Counted from the first letter of the stretch, positions 22,923 to 33,537 are shown. The stretch is DNA of 64,000 nucleotides from Anodontia alba (GCA_964016985.1 OZ024830.1:78567852-78631851); one strand, 5' to 3'. The notes: generated by a model not told the origin, from the letters alone. A program made the numbers and translations.

Positions 22923-23004
22923 GTGTGAGTTTGACAAGGAGAAATGTACCAACAGGAACATTCATCCAAATGGCACATGCACTACCACCACCATTATTGG
23001 ATAA
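22923..23004 (+). CDS. Kazal domain 2 second half with stop (last exon of gene 1)
   Basis: The acceptor is TATATTTTATAG. The first base completes ATG (Met) with the previous exon, then CEFDKEKC and NRNIHPNGTC give Cys4-6 of Kazal 2. A short tail TTTTIIG ends at TAA (23002-23004). There is no transmembrane or GPI-like segment, so the product is predicted to be secreted. The 3' end is probably short: ATTAAA occurs at 23090 and a MITE-A copy begins at 23128. Confidence 0.84.
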
Positions 23005-23089
23005 AACAGATTCATGAGAGCCACTATGTACACGCAAAAATCTTTGTCAGTTGCTTACCTTTAGGATACATTACTGTGTCAAAGGGAAC

Positions 23090-23095
23090 ATTAAA
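23090..23095 (+). terminator. Possible poly(A) signal of gene 1
   Basis: ATTAAA lies 85 bases after the TAA. It is the only canonical or near-canonical signal before the MITE-A at 23128. Weak evidence. Confidence 0.3.
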
Positions 23096-23127
23096 ATTAT
23101 ATAATCCCACAGATGTCAATACGTGTT

Positions 23128-23406
23128 CATTACGAAAACACGCCTATTCAAATATATTGAAAATTTTACCACCAAAAAACTGAAAATTTTCAGATAAAAA
23201 TTCTGATATTTGTCATATTTCTGCTCAAAGCATAGATTGTGGGTACTCGTTAGAACCGCCTCGTCGAGGCGGTTCTAACGAGTACCCACAACCTATGATT
23301 TTGAGCAGAAATACGAAAAATAATGTATACCCCTGTAAACCCCAGTTTTACTATATAAAAGTGGGGTTTACGGGGGTCAAAATTAAATAGAAATGTTTTC
23401 GTGATG
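23128..23406 (+). repeat. MITE-A copy after the Kazal stop codon
   Basis: Full length. It starts 124 bases after the stop of gene 1 and would limit or form its 3' UTR. Confidence 0.9.
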
Positions 23407-23979
23407 TTCCTTTTCTTAGAATATAGAACATACCCAGGAACGAAATATAAGCAAACAAATGCATTGACTTATACAAGCATAATTTAATAGTTTTGTAGAA
23501 AGAAAAAGAACAGTTAATATAGTTACATCAAACCAAATTGGTCAACCATCAGTATACAAATCGGACATCAAGCATGAAAGTTACGTAAGTTTACAATTTT
23601 CAGAAATCGGATTAAGAAACAGTTTTTGTGCAATGATGACAAAACTCACTTGTGAACGATTTATAACGTATAGCATGTGCACTTTCTCATAACTCTTGAC
23701 CTCCTGCATCCAATTTTCTCCTTTTTTCTATATAAAGTGGCGAATTGTTGGGTGAATGCCTGAGTTCTAAATCAATGAGGCATTTCTTTTTTCTGTTTAT
23801 GTATAAAACCTCAGACATAATTTATGGCACCGTTTTGTTCATAAAAGCTCCCACTGAAAAGGGGCCCAGCACATTAGAAAGGTTCCGGAGTTGAAAGCTT
23901 TAACTTTATACTGGTAATAAATTAATAAATAAATAAATAAATTTATCACAACCATTCTTAAGATAAAAGTGTGCATTCC

Positions 23980-24256
23980 CATCACGAAAACATGCCTATA
24001 TAATTTTTACCCCCTTCAACCCCACTTTAATATAGTAAAACTGGGGTTTACAGGGTATACATTATTTTTCTTTTTTCTGCTCAAAAACATAGATTGTGGG
24101 TACTCGTTAGAACCGCCTCGCCGAGGCGGTTCTAACGTGTACCCACAATCTGTTTTGAGCAGAAATATGAAAAATATCAGATTTTTTTTATCGGAAAATT
24201 TCCCCTTTTTGGTTATAAAGTTTTCAGTATATTTGAATAGGCATGTTTTCGTAATG
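23980..24256 (-). repeat. MITE-A copy
   Basis: Full length; it forms an inverted pair with the copy at 23128, about 570 bases away. Confidence 0.9.
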
Positions 24257-24259
24257 CAA

Positions 24260-24950
24260 AGCCTGTTATCTGAGTAAATTAAGAACATATTTTTAATTTG
24301 TCGTCTGCTGAAGATGTCTATTGTGTGTTTAAGGTTCATAACCCCCTTACAAGAATACATTTTGAAATAAGTTTACTACTTTTGTTGCAAAGTGCAGGAC
24401 TCAGGATCGCATTTGAATGGTCTCCTAAGAAGACATTTCACACGCACTCTTGAACCCTATACTGTATGCCAAAAGTATGAAAAATATTTCTACTATTACT
24501 GGCAACTCTCAGAATAGGCAAACCTGTACAAAGCAACCACCACTCCTAAAGGACACCTGTATTTAGCAAACATCTCTCCTAAATGACACCTGTATTAATC
24601 AACCACCTCTCCTAAAAGCCCACTATTTCAGATCCCATTAAAGGCAAAGTAGAAATTTGCTTGTGTTCAGCAATACCCTGTCTTCAGCAACCACTTTTAG
24701 TCTTTCCCATAGATGCTTGTTTAACACATGTCGGTTTTTGAAGGTTTTGTTTAAGTACGTCCTTCTTTCCCTTTGGTCGGACGAAAGGAATTAGGTAATT
24801 GTATCGATTCCTGATCATTGCCTTCCTTTCTATTTACTGTCCAACGGCTCGGTCTAAAACCTCATGCTTATCAAATAAATATTACATTACTATCATCGAT
24901 ATTGGTTTGTTTTTGAACGCACACAAATGCGAAATAAGATATTAATGGTA
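24260..24950. other. Intergenic stretch after gene 1
   Basis: It contains loose repeats of the phrase CTCCTAAA-x-GACACCTGTATT at 24540-24620. Nothing coding is seen. Confidence 0.55.
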
Positions 24951-24953
24951 TGA

Positions 24954-25155
24954 ACCGTGACGTCAGAAAACATACCTCCAAACATGTTTGCCCAGCGAAG
25001 ATTCAGATCAGCCTGCGCATTCGCGCAGTCTGATCTGAATCTTCACTGGGTGCGTTTTGGATAGCCAAGGATGCAAAGTTTCTTTATGCGGACAACGAAG
25101 ACTCTGATCAGACTGCGCGGATGCGCGCACATGTCAGAAGGTACGTTTTCTCACT
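24954..25155. repeat. MITE-D hairpin copy
   Basis: It starts CGTGACGTCAGAAAACATAC, with a core GCGCATTCGCGCAGTCTGAT. A second half-hairpin follows to CAGAAGGTACGTTTTC. Confidence 0.75.
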
Positions 25156-25450
25156 GTTTGGCTCTTGTGTTCATTGTATGTTTGATACAACAACTCGTAT
25201 GCCGAGCGTGCCGTTCCGTAAGTATTTGGAAGTATATCAGTTTCAAAGTAAATGTACAAGGCACTGTTTAAATCCATATCTCTTTGTTTTAATTTATTAT
25301 ATTGACAGTCGGTATGTCTTCCAACATTACTGTCTGTTTTGTTCTGTGTCCAGTGTTTTCTCGTATTGATGCTAGCTAGCCTTGCGGTCATTTCACTTCA
25401 ATAGCTGCCCATTTTGCTGTCTGTTTCTTTCTGTGGGTGCTTTTTGCTTT

Positions 25451-25576
25451 ACAGTGGAATAACTCGAACACGGGTGGCTCGTTTACCATGGCTAATTCCA
25501 GCTCGTTCCTACGAAATCCTTCCGATAGCTCAAGAAAACAAATATTTAAGGAAATGTTTTCATGAAATAATAATTT
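25451..25576 (+). repeat. MITE-B, left-end fragment
   Basis: ACAGTGGAATAACTCGAACA followed by the GGCTCGTTTACCATGGCTAA block, truncated before the central stem. Confidence 0.65.
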
Positions 25577-25616
25577 ATACAATATTTGAATCCTCTGTGA
25601 AGATTTGTGAATAGAT

Positions 25617-25796
25617 TCAGATGCCATGCCCACTCTTAATTTTAAGCCAATCAGATTACTTAATCAAGGTTGTTGATACAAATTCATATGATTAAAGATA
25701 AACAGTGCAGATCCAGATCAGTTGGCTTCTTCAGAAGTCAGCTGATCTGGATCTACACTGTTTGCAAAGGCAGGCTATATTCTGGACTAGGGTTAA
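25617..25796 (-). repeat. MITE-C copy
   Basis: It carries the central stem CCAGATCAGTTGGCTTC with its partner, and ends ACTAGGGTTAA. Confidence 0.75.
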
Positions 25797-25844
25797 GCTC
25801 CGAGGAGGTTGTTACTGCCAACTATTCTAAAAATCAAGAGAAAG

Positions 25845-25944
25845 AAAAAAAAAAGAAAAAAAAAAAAAAAAAACTAAACTAAAAACATCATAAAAAAAAA
25901 AAAAACAATAAAAAAACCAACAACAACAAAAAAAAAAAAAAAAC
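25845..25944 (+). repeat. A-rich tract
   Basis: Three A runs of 13-17 bases separated by short mixed sequence, after MITE-C 25617-25796. Confidence 0.85.
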
Positions 25945-26157
25945 CCAATAAAACCAGAAAATTTGATCTACATTATATCAAAATACGGGGTAACGTTTTA
26001 CAGCTGTGGCGATCACAAACCGTTCTAAAGCAGGACCCATTTGGTAATACCGACTAAATTAAAGGCAGAAAATAACTGACTGTGTTTGACTGAGTCTGTT
26101 CATGAACAACTTGAACATAATTCACGCCCATCAGTAGCTTTTAGCGAGACTCGCATT

Positions 26158-26457
26158 TTAACCCATTTATCCCAAGTGGACTCTTCTATCTTAACTCTTT
26201 GGACAGGTCTATTTCAAATAGCAGGTTGTTTGATTAGTTTTTATTATTATTATGTTTCATAGACATTCTAATATGTCACGATGAATGGAAACAGTATAGA
26301 CCCTGATCAGACTCGCGTTCTGCGGCGTCTAATCGTGGTTTACATTCATTTCAGTAACATCAGATATAGGACTTGATTACTTGATTCTTGACTTTTTAAA
26401 AAATATGAAAAAGAAACCAATGAACAGACTTGGGCAAATCTAGCATAAACAGGTTAA
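26158..26457. repeat. MITE-G (TTAA-type) divergent copy
   Basis: TTAA at both ends. The centre is ACCCTGATCAGACTCGCG with GCGGCGTCTAATC. Confidence 0.65.
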
Positions 26458-26479
26458 ATAATAATAATTGAAAACCTGA

Positions 26480-26705
26480 TTAACCCATTGTAGACTGAAT
26501 AGACTCTCCCACACTATATATTTGAAGACTACAATTTCATTTTAGGTATGTAAGGTTATGCGATTTAGATATTCCTAGAGAAAAATGTCTAAACTATTTG
26601 CAAACAGTGGAGACACTGATCAGACGCTGCCTTCTGCGGCGTCTGAACTGGGCCTGCACTGTTTGCCGATTACCCTTTTAGGGATCACCAGACAATAATG
26701 GGTGA
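26480..26705. repeat. MITE-G copy
   Basis: Left end TTAACCCATTGTAGACTG. The stem is CAGACGCTGCCTTCTGCGGC; the right end is mutated to ATAATGGGTGAA. Confidence 0.78.
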
Positions 26706-26978
26706 AATGCGATGTATAAATGCATTCTTTGGCAGATAGACATATATTGACATGTAAGATCAGAAGCGAGTGTATCAGTGGAACAAATCAGCTATGTATT
26801 CGGGTGAAATATAAGCATTTGTTAGTTTTAGCAAAATAACCAAAGTATATACAATCGTTTCTTTTCACAAGAAATAAGACTTGATTTCATTCAAATTAAG
26901 TAAGATGAGAGGTAAAAAATACGAAACATGTAACAGAAGTTTTCAAAATGCGCTTCATTTTATCTAAAAGTGCAACAT

Positions 26979-27157
26979 ACTCCGCTGATTCAAGAAGGGC
27001 AGTTGTCAGTTTCTGGTGAAAGAATATGCATAATACTGGTTAACCGCTTAGAGGACTAAGCCTCCTCAGTAAACGTGTGGTTAGGTAAACTGACCGCGCT
27101 CGACATGACCCCATTGGGTTGACTGGGCCGTAAAACCTCAACACAAACAAACAAACA
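26979..27157 (+). mobile_element. tRNA-derived SINE, copy 4, 5' truncated
   Basis: It begins inside the body at CCGCTGATTCAAGAAGGG and ends with a clean CAAACAAACAAACA tail. 5' truncation is typical of aborted reverse transcription. Confidence 0.8.
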
Positions 27158-27688
27158 TGCATGTAGGAAGTCATATGTAGGAAGTCTGAATTAAGACGTA
27201 GACAGTCAGAAGCAGCATATGAAAAGGTGGAAAGTGGGGAGTGAAACGTAGGAAGTGAGAAGTGGAAAGTGAATTCTTATTTCTGATTCTGGCTTCCCAT
27301 ATCCTACTTCTCGCTACCCACGTCCCACTTCTTGTTTCAAATCTCTGACATAACACTTCCATCTTCTAATTTCTGACTCCTTACGTTTGCATTCCCACTT
27401 CCTGCTTGGTAATTATCAAATAGAAATGGGAAATGAGCAGTAGTAAGCTAAGGAGTCCACCACCATTATTTCGTAGAAATTACATGTAATATCTGTAAGA
27501 AATTCGAAAACCGTGAATTTATTTCATTATAAATCATTAATATAAAAATCGAAAGATGATAAAGCACTATGGTTTTTGTTCCAACACCATGCGAATATTA
27601 TTAATGTCATTAATTATAAGCCGCGTCAAGTTAAAGCGAATAGCCACATAAACGCTGGGTAGATTTTCATATTCTGACACAGCAGACT

Positions 27689-27935
27689 GGACCTAGTTGT
27701 TCAAAACTGAACGAAGTTGTTAGCTAACGGGACGTTAAAAGTTTTACCTTGAAATATGGCAAATACGTTGGTATATTTTGCTGGAAAAAAAAATGTGAGT
27801 AGCTTTTGCATTGCAAAAGCCACTCACAGTTTTGCAGCAAAATATCAATGTATTTGAAAATACTTTATCAACAACAATTAACGAGTTTGTCATTAATGAG
27901 CTGGTTAAGTTAACGATGCTTTGAACAACTGGGCC
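27689..27935. repeat. MITE-E divergent copy
   Basis: GGACCTAGTTGTTCAAAAC and GCTTTGAACAACTGGGCC ends. The stem AGCTTTTGCATTGCAAAAGC is kept. Confidence 0.85.
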
Positions 27936-27964
27936 TCGGTGACTTCTTGTTAACTGTTCTGTAC

Positions 27965-28200
27965 ACCAATCCCCTACCTTCTCTAGGTCTACTCGAAATG
28001 AAAAGAATTCGTCACCTTTTTTGAATATGGGTCTACTCTAAAAGAAAATTATCTGCTCGCAAGGGGTTTAATCTAAAAGGAAAAGAATCAGTCCTTTCTG
28101 AAAAGGGGTCTACCCTAAAACGAAAGAATTCGCTCCTAAATGAAGTAAATTCTTTCCTTTTAGAGTGGACACTTATTTTCTGAAGGGAGCAAAAAATGAG
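27965..28200. repeat. Repeat Z, tandem units
   Basis: The unit GGGGTCTACCCTAAAACG / TAAAAGGAAAAGAATCAGTC is repeated about three times before the reverse arm CTTTCCTTTTAGAGTGGAC. Confidence 0.6.
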
Positions 28201-28217
28201 TTATCTCTCATGAAAGT

Positions 28218-28542
28218 ATAGTCGACTCTCGTTATCTCGAATTCCAAGAGACTGTCTGAAATACTTCGAGATATCCGTACCGCGACATATCAAATTTGCA
28301 GAATTGAGGAAAAAATAATTCGATTAACCACATTTAACAAAATATGTGTAATTGGACTCTTGAAGTTACGAGATATATTGAAAATATTGTGGAAAAGAGG
28401 AGAAATTGCTCATTTCTCCTCTTTTCCACAATATTTTTTTGCATGTTGTTAGATTTTCATTTTTAGGCAGTGGCCAGATTTTCACTTCGAGATAAGCGGT
28501 TATTCGAGATAAGCGAGGTCGAGATAGCGAGGGTCAACTGTA
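28218..28542 (+). repeat. MITE-F copy, shortened stem loop
   Basis: The central stem is GAGGAGAAATTGCTCATTTC, lacking the CCTTAGGAG centre. Confidence 0.88.
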
Positions 28543-29060
28543 TATGATTTTGCCTTAAATTGTATCATCGACACAGAAGCCATTTATCTAGTTTGTGCAC
28601 CCGCACAGTCTCATCAAGGCCTTACCATCCGTTGATAAACCCTTAGGTGTCAGATATTTCTTTTATCAGACTGCGAAGATCCTGATCAGACTGTGCGGAT
28701 ATGCAGATAGATGTAGGCTATCGCCATCTGTATGCTGAAAGATACCCTTTAGCTTGGCACGACCATTTAATAATTTTATGTATTACGAATCTACCATATC
28801 GTAGTCCAATGTTAGTCTAAATATTGTTACATCTTTTTATTATACCTTTGATCTCGAAACTCAAACTATTGATTTGGAGTCTAACGAAGCAGTTAACACT
28901 GTTATGGTCATGTTAAGCCGGGAAACTTCTGAATAAGTTATTTTAATTCATATTTGTATGTGTTCATTACTCTCAAAGGTGATTTCTTTTAGAACCAAGT
29001 TCTCTTCACTACAACTGAAGTTAGTGCTGTGTGGCGGCAGTAAAACGTCCCCCGTACTTA

Positions 29061-29248
29061 CCCTAGTCCTGCTGAACCCGGATATACCCTTCCTTTGCAA
29101 ACAGTGTAGGTCCAGATCAGTGAAGCTAACTTATCTGGATCTGCACTGTTTGCAATTAAGTATACGAATTTATTTCGACAATCTGAATAAAATAACCTGA
29201 TTGGCTGAAAACTAGAAGTGGGAATGGCATCTTAATTTATTCAGCTTG
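29061..29248 (+). repeat. MITE-C copy, short stem
   Basis: Begins CCCTAGTCCTGCTGAACCC. The central loop is shortened (CAGTGAAGCTAACTTATCTGG). Confidence 0.72.
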
Positions 29249-29355
29249 ACAAGTGTTTATTATTATACAGTTTATAGTTTCTGGTCCAATTTGATCACTG
29301 AGCTTTACCGAAGATTTTTAAAACATATATGAGGGTTTATTGATCAGACTTAACC

Positions 29356-29540
29356 CTTAAACTGTCAATCACAACAGTTGTTGTCTGCTTTGTCATCTGC
29401 TTGTGATTTTAAAAGTCATTTTTGCAAGAGGAGCAGTCCGATCTGGGTCCACACTGTTTGCCTATATGCAAAATATTTAGCAGACGACATAAACAGACGA
29501 CATTTTCGGTTGTAGGTTTTCTTGGTGTTTTAAGGGTTAA
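29356..29540. repeat. TTAA-bounded element
   Basis: TTAACCCTTAAACTG to TTTTAAGGGTTAATTGG. It contains GACGACATTTTCGG, related to H/X. Confidence 0.6.
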
Positions 29541-29833
29541 TTGGCCGAAATCAGTCAGTCAGTTATTTTCCTTTATTTTGTTTTGAATTTTTTGCTCACA
29601 AATGTAATTTGTTTCAGACTCTATTCTAAAAGTTTAATAACATTTAACTACTTGTTGTTCTATCTTATAAACTGCTGGATGAGTGGTAAAAACAGTATAG
29701 ACCTTTATCAGACGCTGCGTTGTGATCTAAGTCTAGTCTGTCTAGGTTTGTCTGGCCCAATACTATGGCTAAATACGCCGACAAGTGCTCAAAGATTCTC
29801 TTTGAAAAACACAGACTACTGCAAAAAAACATT

Positions 29834-30020
29834 TGGGCCTAACGTAAGAAAACGTATCAGCTGACATGTGCGCCGAACAAATACTCAAATCAGCCTGCAA
29901 ATCCGCAAAGTCTGATCAGAGTCTTCGTTTACCGCATGAAGAGTTTATCATCCTCAGCTATCCTAAATGCATATAGTAAAGATTCTGACGCACATGGCCG
30001 AAGGTACTTTTCTGTCGTTG
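29834..30020. repeat. MITE-D hairpin copy
   Basis: AAGAAAACGTATCAGCTGAC arm on the left and GCACATGGCCGAAGGTAC on the right. Confidence 0.7.
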
Positions 30021-30197
30021 GAGCATTTATAAACATATGGGACCAATGATTGGCGTTTAAACGTGTCAGAGGAAATTAAAAATCGTTTAGTAGGTTTCTA
30101 TGACTGGATATATTTACATCTGCGATAAATAATAGATAATCTATAATTTTTCAACTTATGATCAAAAAAGAGTACAGCGGCTGAGGCTAACCTGCGG

Positions 30198-30404
30198 CTT
30201 AAAGCTTAGCACTCTGGGTAAAAAATTCAGCAGACGACATTTTGAAACAGTTTTCTTATTTTTATTTCCGGAAGACAGGCTTTCAAATTATATGCAAATT
30301 GTCGCCAGGAGACAGTTTGCATGAAACTTCGAAGCCTATTTTCTGGGGGAAAATATTATCAATTTGTCGCCTGCTGAATTAGCCTAAAGAGTGGTAAATG
30401 TTAA
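30198..30404. repeat. MITE-X (TTAA-type) copy 1
   Basis: It is bounded by TTAA near 30198 and 30401. GCAGACGACATTTTG and CAATTTGTCGCCTGCTG pair, and the inner stem AGGCTT...AAGCCTATTTTC is present. Confidence 0.72.
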
Positions 30405-30695
30405 TTTAAGTCTTACTATGACAGTACTAGTGTAACTTAAAGTGAACGGCATTTGGAAATCATAGAACTTCGTAGTTCGTGTTGCTTCTTAAATGTCTGA
30501 AGATCAGCATATGAATTGAAAAAACTAACAAAAGAAAACAACCAGAGAATGAAAGAAAAAAGTGTTCTTTTTTTGTTCTTTTGAACTTTAGTCTAAATGG
30601 TACATTGCAAGAAACTTCATAATAATTATAGTGCATGATGGTCAGTTACTCTTGCTGTTTAGACGATTTGGATAGCCAAGTGACATGAAAAACTG

Positions 30696-30762
30696 TCTAA
30701 CCCTTACCACTCTCAGGAAAAATTCAGCAGACGACAAATTGATTATATTTTCTTATTTTTAC

Positions 30763-30796
<34 letters not shown>

Positions 30797-30913
30797 GGCT
30801 TTGCAGTTTCATGCAAATTGTCTCCTGAGAGACAATTTTCGTGAAATGTCAAAGCCTATTTTCTAAAAAAAAAGAATAAAAATAAATAAGAGTGTTGTCT
30901 TCTGAATGTTTAA
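30696..30913. repeat. MITE-X copy 2, immediately upstream of gene 2
   Basis: It aligns with 30198-30404 (CAGCAGACGACAAATTGATT; AAAGCCTATTTTCT) and carries an expanded A tract. It ends at TTAA 30910-30913, five bases before ATG 30919. Confidence 0.75.
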
Positions 30914-30918
30914 CTAGC

Positions 30919-32319
30919 ATGCTAAACGTTAAGAAGATGAAGACAAAAGTATGGATACGCGACAGATCTCAGCCATATAAGTATACGTTTATTTTCCTCG
31001 TGTTTCTTGAACACCTTGGACTTTATCTTGTTTCCTCAGACTACCTCAGCGTATCCATAGAAACACAAACTTCAGTTACAGGAGAACTAAAAAATGACTG
31101 GTGTACAGAGAAAAAGTCTTTTAAACTAATCACACATGTCACGTTATATCAATGTGGCGAAGAATGCATGCGACGCTCTAGGTGTCTGTCCATATTGTAT
31201 CTATGGGAAATGAGATTATGCAGATTGAGAAGCGAAAGCAATGTGGCTTTAGGCTCGACACTAGGATTGTATAGATTATGTTTATCCAGTGATATACTGA
31301 CGTGGGATTTCTCTGTGATAGGCAAATGTTCTTTAAGACCATGTGATTACAAATCAAGATGTTACGTTGATAGTGTCGGTAATTGGAATTGTAACATAAC
31401 AGAATGTCTTGATCCGCCGAGTATCCCTGCAGCTAAGAAATCGTCATCTGTTTCGGACATTATGTCAACAATGACGTACTTTTGTGATCAGCCTAATACG
31501 AAGGTTGGACATTCCATGATAACTTGCAATGGAAGAGGCGAGTGGACATCTCCAGATTTTAAGTGTTATCCCAGGTGTGAGACAGTGTCGCCTCTCCAAA
31601 ATGCGGTTTTGAACTTCAAAAACCCACATATATACGTTATAAATGAGAGTGTGGAATACGACTGTATCGATGGATATTATCGTGAAGAAAGTTACATTGG
31701 TACCCCACTTGTCTGCGACGAAAACGGAGATTGGTCGACCCCACAATGTGCGAAATTTTGTCCAGAGCCGCCAGATATTTACCATGGTACAAAGTCTCAG
31801 TTATCATCCGATAGTCCATACAAAGCAGGGGATATTTATATCGTCCTATGCGATAATAGATATACGTCTGTCCATGAGGTTTCCTCTTCTAATACTGACA
31901 CAATGCGGTGTGGAGGAAATGGCGAATGGAGTCTAAACATTGTGTGCATTCCATCTGCACCGGGTTATAAATATGACAAGGTAATGGAGCTGGCGTATAA
32001 GGTGTCAACGGACATACAAACAAGAGATCAAGCAGTCCAACTGTGCTTGTTTGAAGGAGCGGAACTATTTGCCGTGAGAAATGCAACCGATTTTCAGTTT
32101 GGGAAAAACCTTGCCATGAGAATGAACCTTCAAACATTGATAGTTGCAAATGACAACACAAACATAATCGATCAATCATTTTGGTCACCCGGTGAACCGT
32201 CGTTTGGAAGTAATACGTATGCATTTTACGATGCCGCCCGAGGCTATTTGTGGAATGACTATCCAGCGGAGCATCAAGCAAATTATTTATGTGTGGACAG
32301 ACAACTGCCAGTTACTTAA
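30919..32319 (+). CDS. Intronless secreted Sushi and C-type lectin protein with PAN-like region
   Basis: This single uninterrupted frame gives 466 residues from ATG 30919; ATG 30937 (460 residues) is an alternative, and both have A at -3. Residues 24-40 form a hydrophobic core (FIFLVFLEHLGLYLVSS), a probable signal peptide. Residues 61-121 are a six-Cys PAN/apple-like region, and 137-158 a short EGF-like stretch. Three Sushi repeats follow at about 163-216, 220-277 and 281-343, each with four Cys and a G-x-W before the last Cys. Residues 349-463 are a C-type lectin-like domain with EPS and WND motifs and its two outer cysteines. The inner cysteine pair is missing. It is likely an extracellular recognition or adhesion protein; the ligand is unknown. 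It is sandwiched between TTAA-ended elements, and the stop codon lies in the downstream one. Confidence 0.85.
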   Translation: MLNVKKMKTKVWIRDRSQPYKYTFIFLVFLEHLGLYLVSSDYLSVSIETQTSVTGELKNDWCTEKKSFKLITHVTLYQCGEECMRRSRCLSILYLWEMRLCRLRSESNVALGSTLGLYRLCLSSDILTWDFSVIGKCSLRPCDYKSRCYVDSVGNWNCNITECLDPPSIPAAKKSSSVSDIMSTMTYFCDQPNTKVGHSMITCNGRGEWTSPDFKCYPRCETVSPLQNAVLNFKNPHIYVINESVEYDCIDGYYREESYIGTPLVCDENGDWSTPQCAKFCPEPPDIYHGTKSQLSSDSPYKAGDIYIVLCDNRYTSVHEVSSSNTDTMRCGGNGEWSLNIVCIPSAPGYKYDKVMELAYKVSTDIQTRDQAVQLCLFEGAELFAVRNATDFQFGKNLAMRMNLQTLIVANDNTNIIDQSFWSPGEPSFGSNTYAFYDAARGYLWNDYPAEHQANYLCVDRQLPVT

Positions 32320-32521
32320 CCATTCTCTTGCTGAACACGATATGCCCTGTCTGAGCAAACAGTTTAGATCCAGATCAGTTGGCTTCTGAAGACAATTGTC
32401 CGGATCTGCACTGTTTGTCATTAAATATGTGAGTTTCTATCAAAAGCCCGGATCAAGTAATCTGATTGGCTGGAAGTTAGAAGTGGGCGTGGCATCTTTA
32501 TTCAGCATGACAAGCGTTTAA
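32316..32521 (+). repeat. MITE-C copy forming the stop codon and 3' flank of gene 2
   Basis: It is bounded by TTAA at 32316-32319 and 32518-32521. The gene 2 stop (TAA 32317-32319) lies inside the left TTAA. Stem GATCCAGATCAGTTGGCTTC. Confidence 0.85.
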
Positions 32522-32653
32522 GTCATTTCGGTTATTTCCTCATAAATTTTAGCCCCTCCTCCCTCCCCGATTCCCCCTTTTTAGTATGGAAAATGGTGAA
32601 TCGAGGGCTTATCTTAATTTTGATTAAATGAAACTTTTTATTTAGTTAAGTCC

Positions 32654-32659
32654 AATAAA
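32654..32659 (+). terminator. Possible poly(A) signal of gene 2
   Basis: AATAAA lies 335 bases after the stop, beyond the MITE-C that would form the proximal 3' UTR. A second AATAAA is at 32749. A T-rich stretch follows each. Confidence 0.4.
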
Positions 32660-32928
32660 TTACGAAACGTTTTGTTTCTTAAACGACCCTCTGAAAAGGG
32701 GCGAGGCTTATCTTTGCGCAGAAATTCCGAAAGTAAAGCTTAAACACTAAATAAAAACAAGTTTTTTTTGTTGTTTTTTTAATTTTCACAGAGACATTTC
32801 CTATATAAAAAAGATCTGATGATTTAGCCTGCAGAGTGCTTAAGCTTCACTGTATTTTGAGCACATAATGGAATGGCTATTTTGAAAAAAAAAAAAAAAA
32901 AAAAAAACTCTTCCGCTTCTGTACAAAG

Positions 32929-33210
32929 CATCACGAAAGCATGCCTATATAATTTTGACCCCCTTAAAACCCCACTTTTATATAGTAAAACTGGGGTTTA
33001 CACAGGGGTATACATTATTTTTCTTATTTCTGCTCAAAAACATAGATTGTGGGTACTCGTTAGAACCGCCTCGCCGAGGCGGTTCTAACGAGTACCCACA
33101 ATCTATGTTTTGAGCAGAAATATGAAAAATATCAGAGGTTTTTATCTGATTTTTTTCAGTTTTTGAAAGTGAAATTTTCTACATACTTGCATAGGCATAT
33201 TTTCGTAATG
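32929..33210 (-). repeat. MITE-A copy
   Basis: Full length, just after an A tract (32884-32907) downstream of gene 2. Confidence 0.9.
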
Positions 33211-33537
33211 GGTAAACAACTTCTGAAGACAGGCGCTTGCTTCCATAATGTTTGAACCCTTTCAAAATTGGAGGCTATTCCCAAAAGAAAATATTTCTCT
33301 TACAAGGAACAAATTATTTCCTTCAAGAATAGACGCCAGTGAGAAGGCAACTTTTTACCACTCCGATCTTTCTCCCTTCTGAAGTTCTGCGTACTGAAGA
33401 ATGGGATTCAAAATAAGTAATGGAACAAAATCAGTTGGTCACAAATTAAACGAAATTCTGCTATTAAGACGTCTTGTAAATAAGACCACTTCACTAAAAA
33501 GAGGGTCTTTTGCCAGTCTAAAATGGTTGTTTTCCTA

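Larger units (their letters stand above)
2090..23004 (+). other. CadN-like: Gene 1 model: neural-cadherin-like ectodomain tail joined to two Kazal domains (5' part outside window)
   Basis: Eight exons: 2090-2276, 3247-3428, 6043-6346, 12358-12544, 16057-16283, 18874-18979, 22220-22423 and 22923-23004. Every junction has GT-AG borders and agreeing phase (1, 0, 1, 2, 1, 2, 2). Domain order is EGF-like, LamG (three exons), EGF, EGF, Kazal, Kazal, stop. The first five exons follow the end of a neural-cadherin ectodomain. Family members normally continue into a transmembrane segment and catenin-binding tail, which I do not see. The join between exon 5 and the Kazal exons rests only on phase agreement (about one chance in three) and on the absence of a visible start or signal-peptide exon between them. 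Two adjacent genes remain possible. Confidence 0.6.

Noticed and set aside
12661..23406. CRISPR-like spaced identical repeats
   Set aside because: The repeats are dispersed eukaryotic MITEs with inverted ends and kilobase spacing, not a direct-repeat/spacer array.
24016..24360. Minus-strand frame with CGYSLEPPRRG-like text, seen at several loci
   Set aside because: The phrase recurs because it is a translation of the MITE-A core, not a protein family.
29541..29864. Hydrophobic open frame, considered as a possible missing cadherin membrane exon
   Set aside because: It has no splice signals in phase, lies beyond the gene 1 stop and overlaps repeat-derived text.
31465..32281. Minus-strand open frames opposite gene 2
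   Set aside because: They are antisense shadows of the Sushi/lectin coding sequence, with no domain of their own.
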